64,000 nucleotides of DNA from Favolaschia claudopus. Lineage: Eukaryota > Basidiomycota > Agaricomycetes > Agaricales > Mycenaceae. The stretch covers positions 124,001 through 188,000 of the forward strand of contig JAWWNJ010000197.1 in assembly GCA_037176885.1 (NCBI GenBank), read 5' to 3'. The notes under the pieces are model-generated. The model saw only the letters and a program-made list of their open reading frames with translations. It was not told the DNA's origin and searched no databases. Below are positions 10,627-22,400 of the stretch, piece after piece. Positions within the stretch are counted from its first letter, which is position 1, and every line of letters starts with the position of its first letter. The position numbers were made by a program, and so were the translations under genes.

Positions 10627-12115
10627 ATGGCTATGGCCGCAACTCAATCGCCCTTACCACCTTCTCGCGAGATCCCAACTACTTTCGGTCAGAGCTTGAA
10701 GAGCTGGTGGGCTACAAATGAGAAAACCGGGGCCGTCGCGGAAATGCGGCTCTTCCACCACCTGCCCTTCCTGCAGCCTAAAGCTTTACAACCGAACGAT
10801 ACACCCGTCATGGCGTCGAGCTCCCTGGTACCTCTAGACAAACCAAAACATTTTCTTAACACTCTCTCAATAAAACCCACGACGGCCGCCGCGGATGCAC
10901 CACCTCCTGTAGTCATGCTGCCGGGCTATGGCGCCGGTATCGGCTTCTACTTCCAAAACCTCCCTACTCTAGCTAAATGGGCGGGACATCGTGGTACATC
11001 TGTCTATGCGGTGGACTGGCTCGGCATGGGGCGTTCGGCGCGTGTGCCTTTTGTGGTGAAATCACATCGCAAGGATATCCCTGGTCGAGTGCAAGAGGCT
11101 GAATCCTTCGTGTGTCCTTCTCTACTGTCCATGATTATGCAACTTATAAATTCACTACCACAGTTCATCGATTCCTTAGAATCATGGCGCAAGAAAATGC
11201 AGCTTGAGCAGTTTACCCTCGTCGGTCACAGTCTCGGCGGCTATCTAAGTACCGCATATGCCCTGAAATACCCCAATCGCGTCAACAAACTCATCCTTCT
11301 CTCTCCCGCCGGTGTCCCGCGGGACCCCAACGAAACCACCGCCCCCGAACGCGATATAGAACCCCCGCCGCAAAGCTCGTCTTCATCTTTCGAGCCTGCG
11401 ACACATCGTAAGGTGGAGGATATCCGTGACGAGCAGAAAGCAGCCCGTCCTCGACAAAGTCGGTCGCGTCGGCTCTTCATGTATCTGTGGGAAGAGGTAT
11501 CTCATCATAATCTCTGAGCTAGCAGCTGCTTTGGGCTGACCATAATTTGAAAGGGATGGAGTCCTCTCCAAGTCGTGCGCAACACCGTTTTCTGGGCGCC
11601 GATGCTGATCGGGAAGGTGCGTCTCCTCGTCCTAAATTCGCTCGTATCGCTGTCTGACATCGTTTTCGCTTGCCATGCAGTATTCAGCTCGCCGTTTCTC
11701 TGTCCTGTCGGAAGAAGAGACACGCGATTTGCACGACTATCTCATGCACATCACCCTTGCGAAAGGCTCTGGCGAATACTCCATCTCACACGTTCTCGCT
11801 CCCGGTGCACACGCACACATGCCCCTCGTTGATCGTATATCCGCGCTCAAGATTCCTGTGACCTTCGTCTGTAGGTGTATTTCTTCTCTCATTACTACGA
11901 TAGTTAACGTCTCAACCAAATCAGACGGTGATCACGACTGGATGGACCCTCAGGGTGGAGAGCAGTCCGTCGAGAACCTCCGAAAGGCGGGCAACGGTCA
12001 ATCACGTTCGTACATCGTAAACGACGCAGGCCACTACGTCCACATAGACAACTCCAAAGCCGTCAACCAACTACTCATCAGAGAACTCGACAACCGGCCA
12101 GTAACCCCACAATGA
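10627..12115 (+). CDS. Alpha/beta hydrolase of the ABHD4/5 - CLD1/ICT1 group
   Basis: Five exons (10627-11109, 11164-11496, 11554-11616, 11681-11870, 11925-12115), about 419 residues. The fold is shown by VMLPGYGAGIGFYFQNL, SVYAVDWLGMGRS, the nucleophile elbow GHSLGGY near residue 182 (catalytic Ser), FVYGDHDWMD and the catalytic His in GHYVHIDN. The closest families are yeast Cld1, a cardiolipin-specific deacylase on the inner mitochondrial membrane, and Ict1/ABHD5, which act in lysophospholipid acylation; an HxxxxD-like segment is near the end. Which activity applies here cannot be decided from the sequence. Intron 1 (54 bp) has no stop and keeps the frame, but splicing restores the family reading ESFFIDSLESW. 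The acidic and Ser-rich insert (RDIEPPPQSSSSSF) is unusual. Confidence 0.82.
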
Positions 12116-12333
12116 TAGATACATATACACATTCCTTAGATTCGCTTTGCTACATGGATATTTGGGATACACAGGCATATTCTCCTTATACTTATACGCA
12201 TTTACAAGACTATCTGTACACTGTATTCATAAATTAATCGGGAACCTTTACACCTAGCTGCGTTCAGAAAGCTGGGACATGAATGGGGCGGTCGGGATAC
12301 CTGTAAAAAAATTCAAACTTGTGGACAATGTGG

Positions 12334-14144
12334 TCAACGAGACTTAACACACTTGGCTTTAATCCTTGCTGCTAGGTCCTCCTCGTATACCTGGTCAGGT
12401 CCCAACTGGTTTCCCAGTGTCAACCAACCCGGACGTGTGTTGTGTTTGCGGCCGAAAATCTCAATCTTTCGACCACCAGGGCACATGCGCTCGATCAGCC
12501 CGTATACTTCGTCAGGCTTGCGACTCGTCTCGCGCACTTCGGACACGATCACGTCGGTGTCGAGTCCGCGGTTGGCCCATGATGGCAATACGAGTTGGCC
12601 AGCCGAGTCGACGACGGTCTTGACGCCGACGAGCATATGTTCCTTGGTGTGATTCAGCCAGTGTCCTGTGCGTCCTGTGCGAATGACGCGCTGAAGCTGA
12701 ATATGATCTATCAGAGAAAAATAGGAACCGCAAGAAGAAGGAAACCGACCTGATTGGTCTTTACCCAGACCACTTCATCAATGCGCGTGTAGCCCCAGAC
12801 CTTGAGACATTCGCGACCGACTTCCATCGCACGTCCCGTCACCCAGAGAAAAAGGAGGCCTTCGTCTTGAAGTGCAGGAATGGGCATTGCGCGCATCTCG
12901 TCGTCGGTCATGGTGCCATATGGTAACTAGCAAGAACACCAGAATGGTAAAGGTTTGGAAGCGAATACGGACATCAAGACGTACGCTCATATGAATATCC
13001 CAAGGAGGATCAGCCATAATAACATGGAACTTGCCTAGTACCGAGTAGTCGAACCGCCGCAAGTCGCAGTTTATCCATTGCGGGGGCAGTTGTTTCGCGA
13101 TTCTACCCGTTGGACCCAGGCCGATACCTAGCCTATGCGGTATTGGTCTTTTACCTCCAGCGGTCTTACCCCTGCTATTTTGCATCAAGTTCGTACCATC
13201 GCTGGCGTCCCAGTCAACTTCGTAATGAAGGTAACGGCACGGAGCCTTGTCCTTGCCTCTCCCGCCTGCACCTAGGCCAGAGGGCAAAGATGATGGCCCA
13301 CGAGTATTAGGCGGAGGGTGTGTCGCGCCGGGGAACGGGGGAATTGAAGGTGATTGCGCGTATGTCGGTTCGGAGTAACAGGTATTGAGGTAGGAGCAGT
13401 GTCCTAAAGTCGGGTCGGTATGTGCGCGTAACAAAGGACGGAAGTGAATCAAGTCGCAGATGCTGATTGGCGCACTGAGGTCACCGCCTGCAAGGAGTCC
13501 TTCTTGTCGCCGTGCTTTGGCACAGTCGTCTTTTGTTATGTGCGGACAAATGGGCTCGAAACTTTCTTCGGTGGAGCGAAACTGAATGGTATTCAGAAAT
13601 TTTGAACAATTCGGGTTCAAAACAGACGCACCTGTTCGGCCAGTAGCCGGCCCTTTGCAGTACCTTTCTGCATAAGAGCATACACCTCTCGCAACTCCTT
13701 GCTCAGACTTCCCATTGTCGTTGGCAGCGGGGATTCGAAGGAACTATCTTCAGGATCGTCGTCTCCAGCAGCAGAGTCCGCCTCTTCATCTACGACGCGT
13801 TTGCGCTTACGAGGATTGAGACTTTCGCCAAGAGCCGTGCGTGCGGCGCTCGACGGCACAAGCGATACATCCATAACAGTCAGTTCACCGTTTTCGCGCG
13901 ACAGAGAGAGAGTTCCATGCTCCCAAGTCGGCGAGAAGCTCTCTAATATGGATTCGAAGAGGGAGAGGTCGGTTAGGCGAAAGCGCGGGGGAGTCGACGT
14001 ATTTGGGAGGAGCCCTGGCGGTGTTTTGGTGGTAATTACGCGGATAAGAAGTTGCATAGAGCTCATGGGGGCATAAGCCCGGCCTGAGCTAAAGAGGCTG
14101 TATAGCGCTGACGCTGCTACAACCTTCAGACTGTCGGTCGACAT
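12334..14144 (-). CDS. IME4: m6A mRNA methyltransferase catalytic subunit, METTL3/IME4 type
   Basis: Four exons (14144-13632, 13581-12985, 12926-12750, 12696-12334), about 549 residues. The MT-A70 domain has the catalytic motif DPPW in [15 protein letters not shown] near residue 363, then [60 protein letters not shown] and [11 protein letters not shown]. Upstream, Cys/His clusters ([32 protein letters not shown]) match the zinc-finger region that precedes the domain in METTL3. The enzyme transfers a methyl group from SAM to adenosine N6 in mRNA; in yeast Ime4 is needed for meiosis. The last acceptor was placed so that VKTNQLQRVI is continuous. An in-frame ATG at 14198 lies upstream; 14144 (MSTDSLKVV) fits better because another gene starts nearby on the opposite strand. 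Confidence 0.93.
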
Positions 14145-14220
14145 TGCGGAGAACCGCCAAAAGCGGAAGGCATTCGTCCACACAGCCTGAAAAGGCAATA
14201 ATTTTTTGATCTAGATTTCC

Positions 14221-14897
14221 ATGTTACGCTCAGCAGCCTCAGCTTCAGCTTCGAGGACACTCAAGTATGGATCACTCGTTTCTACGCGATGCATTCGCAT
14301 GAAAAACAACAAATACCTCTCAGTCAACGCAGACAAAGAAGAAGATCTATTATTGGAGGTCAACATAACGACTTTGAACTCGTCTCTCCATTCAAGCATA
14401 TTTTCGGTAGCGGCTTCAGGAGCAGTTGAAGCGTGTCAAGGCGCGCCTAGCTGCTGAAGAGGCAGCCAAGAAGAAGGGCGGCGTTGATTTCACAAAACGC
14501 TCACCAAAGTTGAAATATACACCCCCTTCCGCGGCCTCACCTGCTCCAACGCTGCTTGACAGTACGGACGAATTTCTTTCTTGTACCCTTCTATTCAGCG
14601 ATGAGCAGCGCACGTTTCTTCCCTATGGGACGATGTAGTAGAGCCGGAGGTTCAGGCTAAACTCGCCAATTATAAAATAACTTCCAGTATGCTTATTGTG
14701 ATTTCATTTGTTTCTTGCCATTCTCACAACCCTTTACAGTGGACCAACTCCAAGCAGCCTACGAGGAAGCTGAAGTAGATTTGAATCGTCCTCCGTACCC
14801 CTCTGTCGAACGGCTCAAGCCTCGACTTCGGTTGGCTTGGGAGCTGTACCAGTCAATACCAGAACAACTTGCTATCAAAGCGCGGGGGAAAAGCTAG
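14221..14897 (+). CDS. Unknown small charged protein, four tentative exons
   Basis: A gene is expected between the head-to-head IME4 gene and the convergent SFR1-like gene. Exons 14420-14561, 14609-14686 and 14740-14897 join in frame through ordinary introns (47 and 53 bp) and give a coherent reading: EQLKRVKARLAAEEAAKKKG, a Ser/Pro segment, then WDDVVEPEVQAKLANYKITS and RPPYPSVERLKPRLRLAWEL, ending at TAG. The N terminus is uncertain. A first exon 14221-14358 (ATG, MLRSAASASASRTLK) keeps the frame and looks like a mitochondrial presequence, but its donor (GTCAAC) is poor and two other frames are also open there. With that exon the protein has 171 residues. I do not recognise the family. Confidence 0.5.
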
Positions 14898-14958
14898 CAA
14901 ATCGCGTGCATACATCTTTCGCGTTCCGTACATAGACAATGTATTTCTAATCTCATCC

Positions 14959-17091
14959 TCAGTCAACAAACTCTTCATTTTCGTCGTTCCACCCAAACGT
15001 CGATGGATCAATTCCCAGTCGTCTCAGCATTGTGCCCAACGTCTCTCTCGGCTTCTCCTCGGGGTCCTCGAGTTCCATCGGCGCCTCTGGGGGCCGCTCG
15101 TCGCCGCCACGGGTGTTGTCCCATCCCCAATTTCGGTCATTATCCCATTCGGTTTTCACCTTCTTGCTGGGGGAACCACCGTTCCATCCCCAAGAGTCTT
15201 CGAACCTACGTTTTCCAGTGGCTGCATTCTGAGAATCCTTCTTCCAGTCGTCGTTCGCGTTCTCTTGGTCTTTGACAAGCGCCCAAACTTCCCATGCAAC
15301 TTCTCTCCCAGCTTCTGTCCATTTTTTCACCAAGTCCTCGAGCGTCTGCTGTTCGCCTGTTTTCTTTGCTTTGACAGCGCGTCGAAGCACTTGTGCCTTG
15401 CGTTCCAAGTATTGTATAGTTGGCGTCGGTCTGACAGCGGATGAAATAGAGGACGAAAGAGCGAACGGAAGAGGGGATTTGAATTGACCCGCCGCTCGCA
15501 CTGTCCGATGTTTAATCATATCTTTCTTCGTGAGCTGCTCCACATTCAAAGCTGGCTTCTTTTCTGGTACTGAAGGTGGCAAGGTAGATTTCGTTGGCTT
15601 CGGTGCTATCATAGCTGGAGAGCGGAATGGCTTGATGAGGGTTTTGCGCTGCAGATTCTGAGAGGCCAGTGTAAGGCGTTTGGGATTAGGAGGTTGCGCA
15701 ATCTGTTTGTTTCATCTCAGCCCAGAGAATTGTGAAAGGAGGAGCGGTCCAACATCAGTCTCTTCCCGCTTGCGTTTGTGCGAAGATGTCGCGTCGTCGT
15801 TGAATGTAGAAGATTCAGTTAAGGGAGAATCCAGAGGCTTTATCGGAGCTTGGTCTTCATCTTCCACATTTGTTGATGAACCGGGGTTGTCGTTCATTGC
15901 TTCGGTTTCGGGTCGCTCCTCAATCTCGTTGGTCTCGTCGGATGCTGGACTTGAGCTTCGTATCGGGCTTGAACTAGGCGGAACGACAACAATATCCTGC
16001 TTGAGGTTCGGCCGTGTCCCGAAAACCAATGTGGAAGGAAGGGAACATACCTGATCAATCAGCTCGAGATCTGACAGCTCTGCATGACGGGAATCTTGCG
16101 GAGAAGTTGACCGAGAAGAAAGCATCCCGGCATTCTCGTCTGACATGTCCTGCTCAGAATGTCAGTGAGCTGAAAGCGTTGTTACAAGAGCCAACGAAAA
16201 CCTACATTCTTTTCTTCCTCTGCTTCTTCAATGACGGCGGACGAGTCTGACATAGCGGGGGGAGAAGACGAGAATAGGTGAGGAGGGCTCGAGGTAGGTG
16301 GAGGCGACGATGATGGGAAGTTGGTTGTTACGGGTTCTTCAGAGATCGGGGACGAGGAAGGGAAGGATCCGTCGACGTTTGCAAAATCATCATCATCAGC
16401 AGGAGGCATAGGTAAAACCGGCAGTGAGGAAGCAGACGAATCAGGATCAGACTGTTGAAGCTGCGTAGCAAGAGTGGATGGAGAACAAGGAGAAGCATGA
16501 GATATGGGCGACAGAGAAGATGCAGGATCATCAGGGGGGCTTGAGGACGGGACGGTCTCGTGCGGTTGCGGTTGAACATCAGCAGCAATTGTATCAGTCA
16601 GAGGGTCAATCGTGTCTTTTGGGGACGAGTCTTGAAGCATAAGAAGATCAGCATTGTCTTCTGGTACACTGAATGGAGAACATGGGAGGGAGGGAGAATC
16701 AGAGATTTCGTTTTGGCTGATAGTGGCAGAGATGTCCTGAGAATAGTTCAGAGAAATCTGATCGATTGTTAGGGAGTGCTACAAGTAGAGGAAGTGCACA
16801 CATACGGTTGACATGGCGTCGAGATGAACAGGAGGCTCGAGAGGCGGCAGATCCTGAGACAGGTCTTGACGGGAGGACAGAGATGAGGGAGAATAATTCG
16901 CGTTCACGGGTTCAACTTCGGTGGAATACGTTAAAGAGGAGCTTTGTTCGCTTGAGGGAATCCAGTGCTCGTTAGCAGTATGTGCGTCGTCCTGATAGTT
17001 CAGTCAGCTTTACGACGAGGCTTATTTGGAAACACTGTACCATGAAGTCGATGAGATCTCCCGACTCCGCGAGCGGCGCAGATTGAAGCAT
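14959..17091 (-). CDS. SFR1/MEI5-like recombination mediator with a long disordered N terminus
   Basis: Six exons (17091-17041, 16991-16806, 16757-16206, 16149-16051, 15996-15754, 15702-14959), about 624 residues from the ATG at 17091. The C-terminal 170 residues match the Mei5/Sfr1 family: YLERKAQVLRRAVKAKKTGE, LEDLVKKWTEAGREVAWEVW, and the end TLGTMLRRLGIDPSTFGWND with an acidic tail. Swi5-Sfr1 stimulates Rad51 and Dmc1 strand exchange. The first 400 residues are Ser/Pro/Asp-rich and probably unstructured, much longer than in yeasts. The start is uncertain; coding-like sequence continues upstream to about 17235 and an ATG near 17385 (MSQEGVKDAP) may begin a further exon. The last intron (15703-15753) has a weak donor, GTTGGA; without it an in-frame TGA interrupts the frame. 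The interval 17092-17540 otherwise shows no gene. Confidence 0.65.
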
Positions 17092-17540
17092 GAAAGGATG
17101 CGAGTCGGAAAGAGACACGAGAAGCAATGGACTTGGAGATGGAGCATCTAGTAGTGTCTGAGATAGACCATGAGAGACGTTGGAGGGAGAACTAAGAGAA
17201 TGAAAACTTCTGAAGGCGACAGATCCCCAAAGCAAGGGCCACCACGGAACAAATCGGCTGAAAACTAGGCATCTCTGAGCATTGGACTAGATGGACGGAG
17301 GAGTATCAGACCTGAGTCTTGCGAGGAGAAGAGATTCTTTGGTCAGTAAGGGTCGGCGCGTCTTTGACGCCTTCTTGCGACATGAACGCGAAAAGCAAAG
17401 CTCGATTGTTTGGAGTTGTAGACGCGTTTTATTCACGTGACTCGTCGCGACGCGTCCTACTTATTAGTATGAATCTTCCTTTTTTGAGTTTTTACATCTT
17501 GTCAGCGAGAATACAACAGCTCATATCTACAACACTCTCA

Positions 17541-19246
17541 TTAAAATTTTGCAGTGGTCCGCGATACAGCCCATGGGCTGCCGGCTGCATAAAAGTCCAT
17601 AGGATATCCGTTGCTTTTGTTTTCGGCGCCATCATCTTCAACCATCCACCCTACCGCTTTACCTACCGCCACAGCAGTCTCGTATGGACTCAAAAGAGGC
17701 CTGTCAAACGCGTATCCCCAGTCGATGGATAGTCGCGGACACGACGTTTGAATGAAGGTCGATATGTGGGGACTGAACAGCGCGAGTTTGGCTGGAGATA
17801 ATTCCGAAAGTAAGATGGGAATGTAGGGAATGACTGTTTCCGATGTCTCTAGTTGATTGGTGATTGCCTGCGATATATTAGTGTAACGAAAACAATCATG
17901 CTAAATTCCACTCGCCTGAAGCTGCTTGAAACTCCCTTGACGACCTAGAGTCCCAAGAATGACACCCCACAGAGGGACTTCAGCAGTCAAATCCGACTGT
18001 GTGAAGGCCGCAATACTTTCACGCGCCGATTTCACAGCTTGATCGCGAACTGAGTGCATCTCGCGATGGTCATACCGCTCTCGTGTTAACTTCTTAGAGT
18101 ATGGATCGTATCGGAAAGCGGGAACGAGTGGGTTTGCAATCATTATTGACTCGAGGTGAAACCGGCCATCGCCCAGGTAACTACAAGGAAACATGAAAAG
18201 AATACGCAGGTAAAGTTCGATAAATTCGCACATCAACGCATCGACGTCGCTCAAGCGTGGCGCAGTGCACCCAAGAATTTCGCCCGGGGACAAAGGCTTT
18301 GATCGCGGTATCGTAGCATCGTATTTGCCTCTCCAGAAGTTGGGTTTCGGAGCGTCTACAGCTTGCGTGGTAGGCACCTCGGTCAGCAACCCGGTAGATT
18401 GTGCAACAGACCCAGAGACATCAAGCTCAGACGAAAGATCCTCTTTGAGCTGTTGCAATGCGGCGACAAATTGAATAGTTGAGACCAGAGCCAATTTTGT
18501 CGGTTCATAGGTGGATGAAGATTCTTGGCCATCATCGGTAGGCCCTTCTATTCGAAGGTGACCGGCAGTGGAGGGCCCAATCTGGCTGCCCGCCGGGATT
18601 TGACTGTCGGATTCCTCTGAATCCAGAAGCGCTGTGCGGAAACGCTGTCGGTCATCCGGAAAATTGAGACGTATAGATTGAGAGAGATGTAACGAGTCAA
18701 TGGCGATCTCTACGAAAATGTAGAGGGTCTTGATGGATGTCTGGTCCATAGGCACTTGGGTATTTTAGTCCGAAGCTGAGGACTGGAACGAAATACAATC
18801 ACCGAGACAACTGTGGCCGTAGTGGATCAGCATGTCGCAGCCCAAAGCTACTGCAGTGTAGTCATCGACGCAGCAGGCGCCATATGTGACGTCGCCCATT
18901 ATCACAGTGAGTGCGGGCGTGAACCTACAGTAGGTTTAGCTCAATATTTCATCTCTGCACCGTCGCACTTCTCGATGATGTCCGCTATCGTACACGCAAA
19001 CATTAGCAGACCCTCTGGCATCTGTAAGGCAACCATAGTGGCATTGTTCTTCCGCACATGGAATATAGTTTTGTGTATTTCCAGCGAGTAATTGCGGGGC
19101 AGCTGAGCAATCGCGGCGTTGAGTTCTGGATCTTGAAGGATATCCTGCGGGATCTGATTGCTCATAGTAGGCACGCCCGGGCGCGATGGAGTGGCAGATT
19201 TTGTGCCCACGAAACGCCTGCGGGGCTTGGTTGCATCGGATGGCAT
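17541..19246 (-). CDS. DPH1: Diphthamide biosynthesis protein 1 (2-(3-amino-3-carboxypropyl)histidine synthase subunit)
   Basis: Five exons (19246-18969, 18924-18803, 18754-18232, 18180-17916, 17867-17541), about 504 residues. With Dph2 it forms the radical-SAM-like iron-sulphur enzyme for the first step of diphthamide formation on elongation factor 2. Visible blocks are [51 protein letters not shown] with a cluster Cys, [13 protein letters not shown] with the second, [43 protein letters not shown], and the third Cys region [13 protein letters not shown]. The last intron (17868-17915) is GC-AG with donor GCGAGT. Intron 3 (51 bp) has no stop and keeps the frame. The gene is divergent from the NPC1 homologue, with 157 bp between start codons. 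Confidence 0.93.
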
Positions 19247-19403
19247 TAGTTTTGGCGGTAAGGTGAGGCAGTAAGCGAGAGAAAGAGTCAAAGATCCGTT
19301 TTAGGCGTTTTGGGTGTGACGGCACTGACCTCACCAGCGCGTTCTCGAGTGCGCGTTTACGACTTACGTCCAGAGGCGCTTGCGTCGCCTGCCTTCTACC
19401 CCC

Positions 19404-22400
19404 ATGTCCTCTCTAAATGGCCACTGCGCCATGCGCGGTTCTTGTGGTGTTACCGCCATTAAACCCCTTCCCTGTCCATACGACGGTCCTGCTATCGAGG
19501 TGAGTCGCCGCGAATGAACGGTCTCTATCTGGCTAACGTCTGGCAAGCCAGAGGATAAAGAAACACGCGATCTTTTGGTCAGTGTCTGCGGCCCGGAATA
19601 CGCAGAAGGCCCTGTTTGTTGCACTTCGGACCAGGTTGAGGCTCTTCGCGAAAACTTCGAACCCGTAGAAAGCCTCCTCTCTGCCTGCCCAGCATGCCGG
19701 AATAATTTCCGCTCCTTCTTCTGCACATTTACGTGCTCTCCAGACCAAGGGACGTTCGTGAATGTCACTTCGACTCAAACCACCTCAAGTCGGGAAGTCG
19801 CAGTCAAATCTCTTGACTTCTTCGTTGGGCAAAAGTTCGCGGAGGGTTTCTTTGATAGTTGCAAGAACGTGCAGTTCGATGCATCCAATTCGTATGCCAT
19901 GGACTTTATTGGTGGTGGAGCCAAGAACTATTCGGCATTTCTCAAATACATGGGAGACGAGAAACCACTACTAGGAAGCCCATTTCAGATGGATTTCCCT
20001 TCACAAACTCCGCCTGAATTTGTTGCCCTCGACCCCCCACCCCGAAATTGCTATGACACTGACCTGGGTAGTCGCTGCTCATGCATAGACTGCCCTTCTG
20101 TGTGTCCTACTCTACCTGATTTGCCCGCGCCTGGCTCAGAGCCAGTCTGTCATGTCGGTGCTATCACCTGTCTTTCCTTCATCCTCATCGTCGCATATGC
20201 GCTCGGCGTCGCTGGATTTTTCCTTGGCTACTTCGTCACAACAACTATACGAAGAAGACGCGAGCAAACTTACGAGCGAATGGCCCTCTCAGCTGAAACC
20301 GCGTCGATATCTTCACCAAGGTCGCAAAGCAGGGGCTTAGTTGGACAAGCCTCACTGGCCCATCATCTCGACGACGAATCCTCTGGAGCGACCCAGTTTG
20401 AGTCGCGTCACCTCGGTCGCGGCGCGTCTTTAGTAGACCCTATTGAAACGGCCCAGCCTCGGCAGTATCCTCTCAATAATATCTTGCGAAGGGGATTCTA
20501 TCGACTTGGATTGATGACAGCATCCTCCCCATGGTTAACCTTCAGCATCGTCTTTCTAATCGTGGGTCTGCTCAATATTGGGTGGAAATCCTTCTCGGTG
20601 GAAACGGATCCTGTTCGCCTCTGGGTGGCTCCGTCATCGGAGAGCAGGATACAGAAGGATTATTTCGACCAACAGTTCGGACCATTTTATAGGACTGAAC
20701 AAATCTTCGTAACCACATCCAACCGACCCGCTCCGGAATCCAACAATTCGGTGGAACCTCTAGGTGGGAATGGGCCCGTGCTGTCCTGGGATCATCTTCA
20801 ATACTGGTTTGATATTGAGGCGGAGATCCGGGACCTCAAGTCGCCCAGCGGGTATCGCCTCAAGGACGTCTGTTTCAAGCCAGCTGGCCCAAGGGGAGCC
20901 TGTGTCGTACAATCCGTAGGCGGATGGTTCGATAACGACCTCGATCCATACGATGAGACAACATGGAAAGAACATCTTGAAACCTGCGCCAAGCAACCTG
21001 TGGAGTGCAGACCGGATTATGAACAGCCGCTCGCTCCTCAGTACGTTCTTGGAGGCGTTCCTACCAAGGAGGATGGTTCTCAGGACTATCTTGGAGCAGA
21101 GGCGATGGTTGTGACTTACGTCGTTTCCGACTCTCTTGATCTTGATGTCCAGGCGAAGGCCATAGAGTGGGAGGAAACCTTGAGAGCATATCTAACGGAC
21201 GTGCAGGAAAACTCAGCGTCTGCTGGGCTTCAAATCGCCTTCTCCACTGGTGTCTCCCTCGAGGAGGAGATCAACAAGAGTGCGAATACTGATGTCAAGA
21301 TTGTGGTCCTATCTTACCTTGCCATGTTTGTCTACATATCATTGACCCTTGGTAGCGGAGTTCCAGGACGAGAAGACGAAGGGATAGTATCTTCCGTGGT
21401 ACAGTGGGCCCATAACTTCCCGCGCTTGTTCTCCCGAGAGGGTAGAGCTTCATCCAGCGTCTCCGTCGACTCTAGCACAGTGCCTCGCCTGTTCCCTCGT
21501 CTCCCTCGCTCCCTTTTCATTGGCTCGAAGTTCATGCTTGGGCTGTTCGGCATATCATTGGTCATCCTCTCCGTGTCGTCTTCTGTCGGATTCTTCTCTT
21601 TCATCGGTGTAAAGGTCACCATGATTATCGCCGAAGTCATCCCTTTCCTCGTCCTGGCGGTTGGTGTCGACAACGTCTTCATCCTTGTGCATGAGCTTGA
21701 CCGTCAGAATCTCTTACATGGTCCAAATGCTGCGCCAACGGTCCATGGTGCCGGGTTTACCACTCCAATGTCCCCGAATTCTCATGGCCATCGTTCTCCC
21801 TTCGATTCCACCCAGGACGACGGTGATATGGACGCAGCATCGATGCCCATATATCTTTCTGCCGAGGAACGTGTCGCGCGGACATTAGCGAAAATGGGTC
21901 CATCAATTCTCCTCAGTACTATCACCGAAACCGTGGCGTTTGCCTTGGGAGCGTTAGTCCCGATGCCCGCCGTACGGAACTTTGCGCTTTACGCAGCAGG
22001 CAGCGTGTTTTTGAACGCCCTGTTGCAAGTCACAGTCTTCATCAGTGCGCTTGTATTGGATCTGAAGCGCGTGGAGGTAACTGCATATCCCTCTTGTGAG
22101 ATGTCCATACAATTAACAATCGCTTTCAGGCTAGCCGCGTCGACTGTTTCCCTTGTATCCGTATCCCGTCACGAATACAGTTGCTCGATGCGCCAGCTTA
22201 CGCCAGCGGTTTGGGTCGAATTGCTCGCTTCATTCGACGTCACTACGCGCCATTCCTACTGAGGCCTATTGTCAAGGGTGTTGTCGCAGCCATTTTTGGC
22301 GGCATATTTGTGGCATCTGTCATATCCATGCAGTACATCCAACTCGGTCTAGGTACGAACTCGAGTCGTTACGACTCTGTATCATTCTTGCTAACAATCA

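Noticed and set aside
15703..15753. Stop-codon readthrough or selenocysteine at the SFR1 TGA
   Set aside because: A 51-bp intron that removes the TGA in phase is the simpler explanation; no supporting RNA structure was seen.
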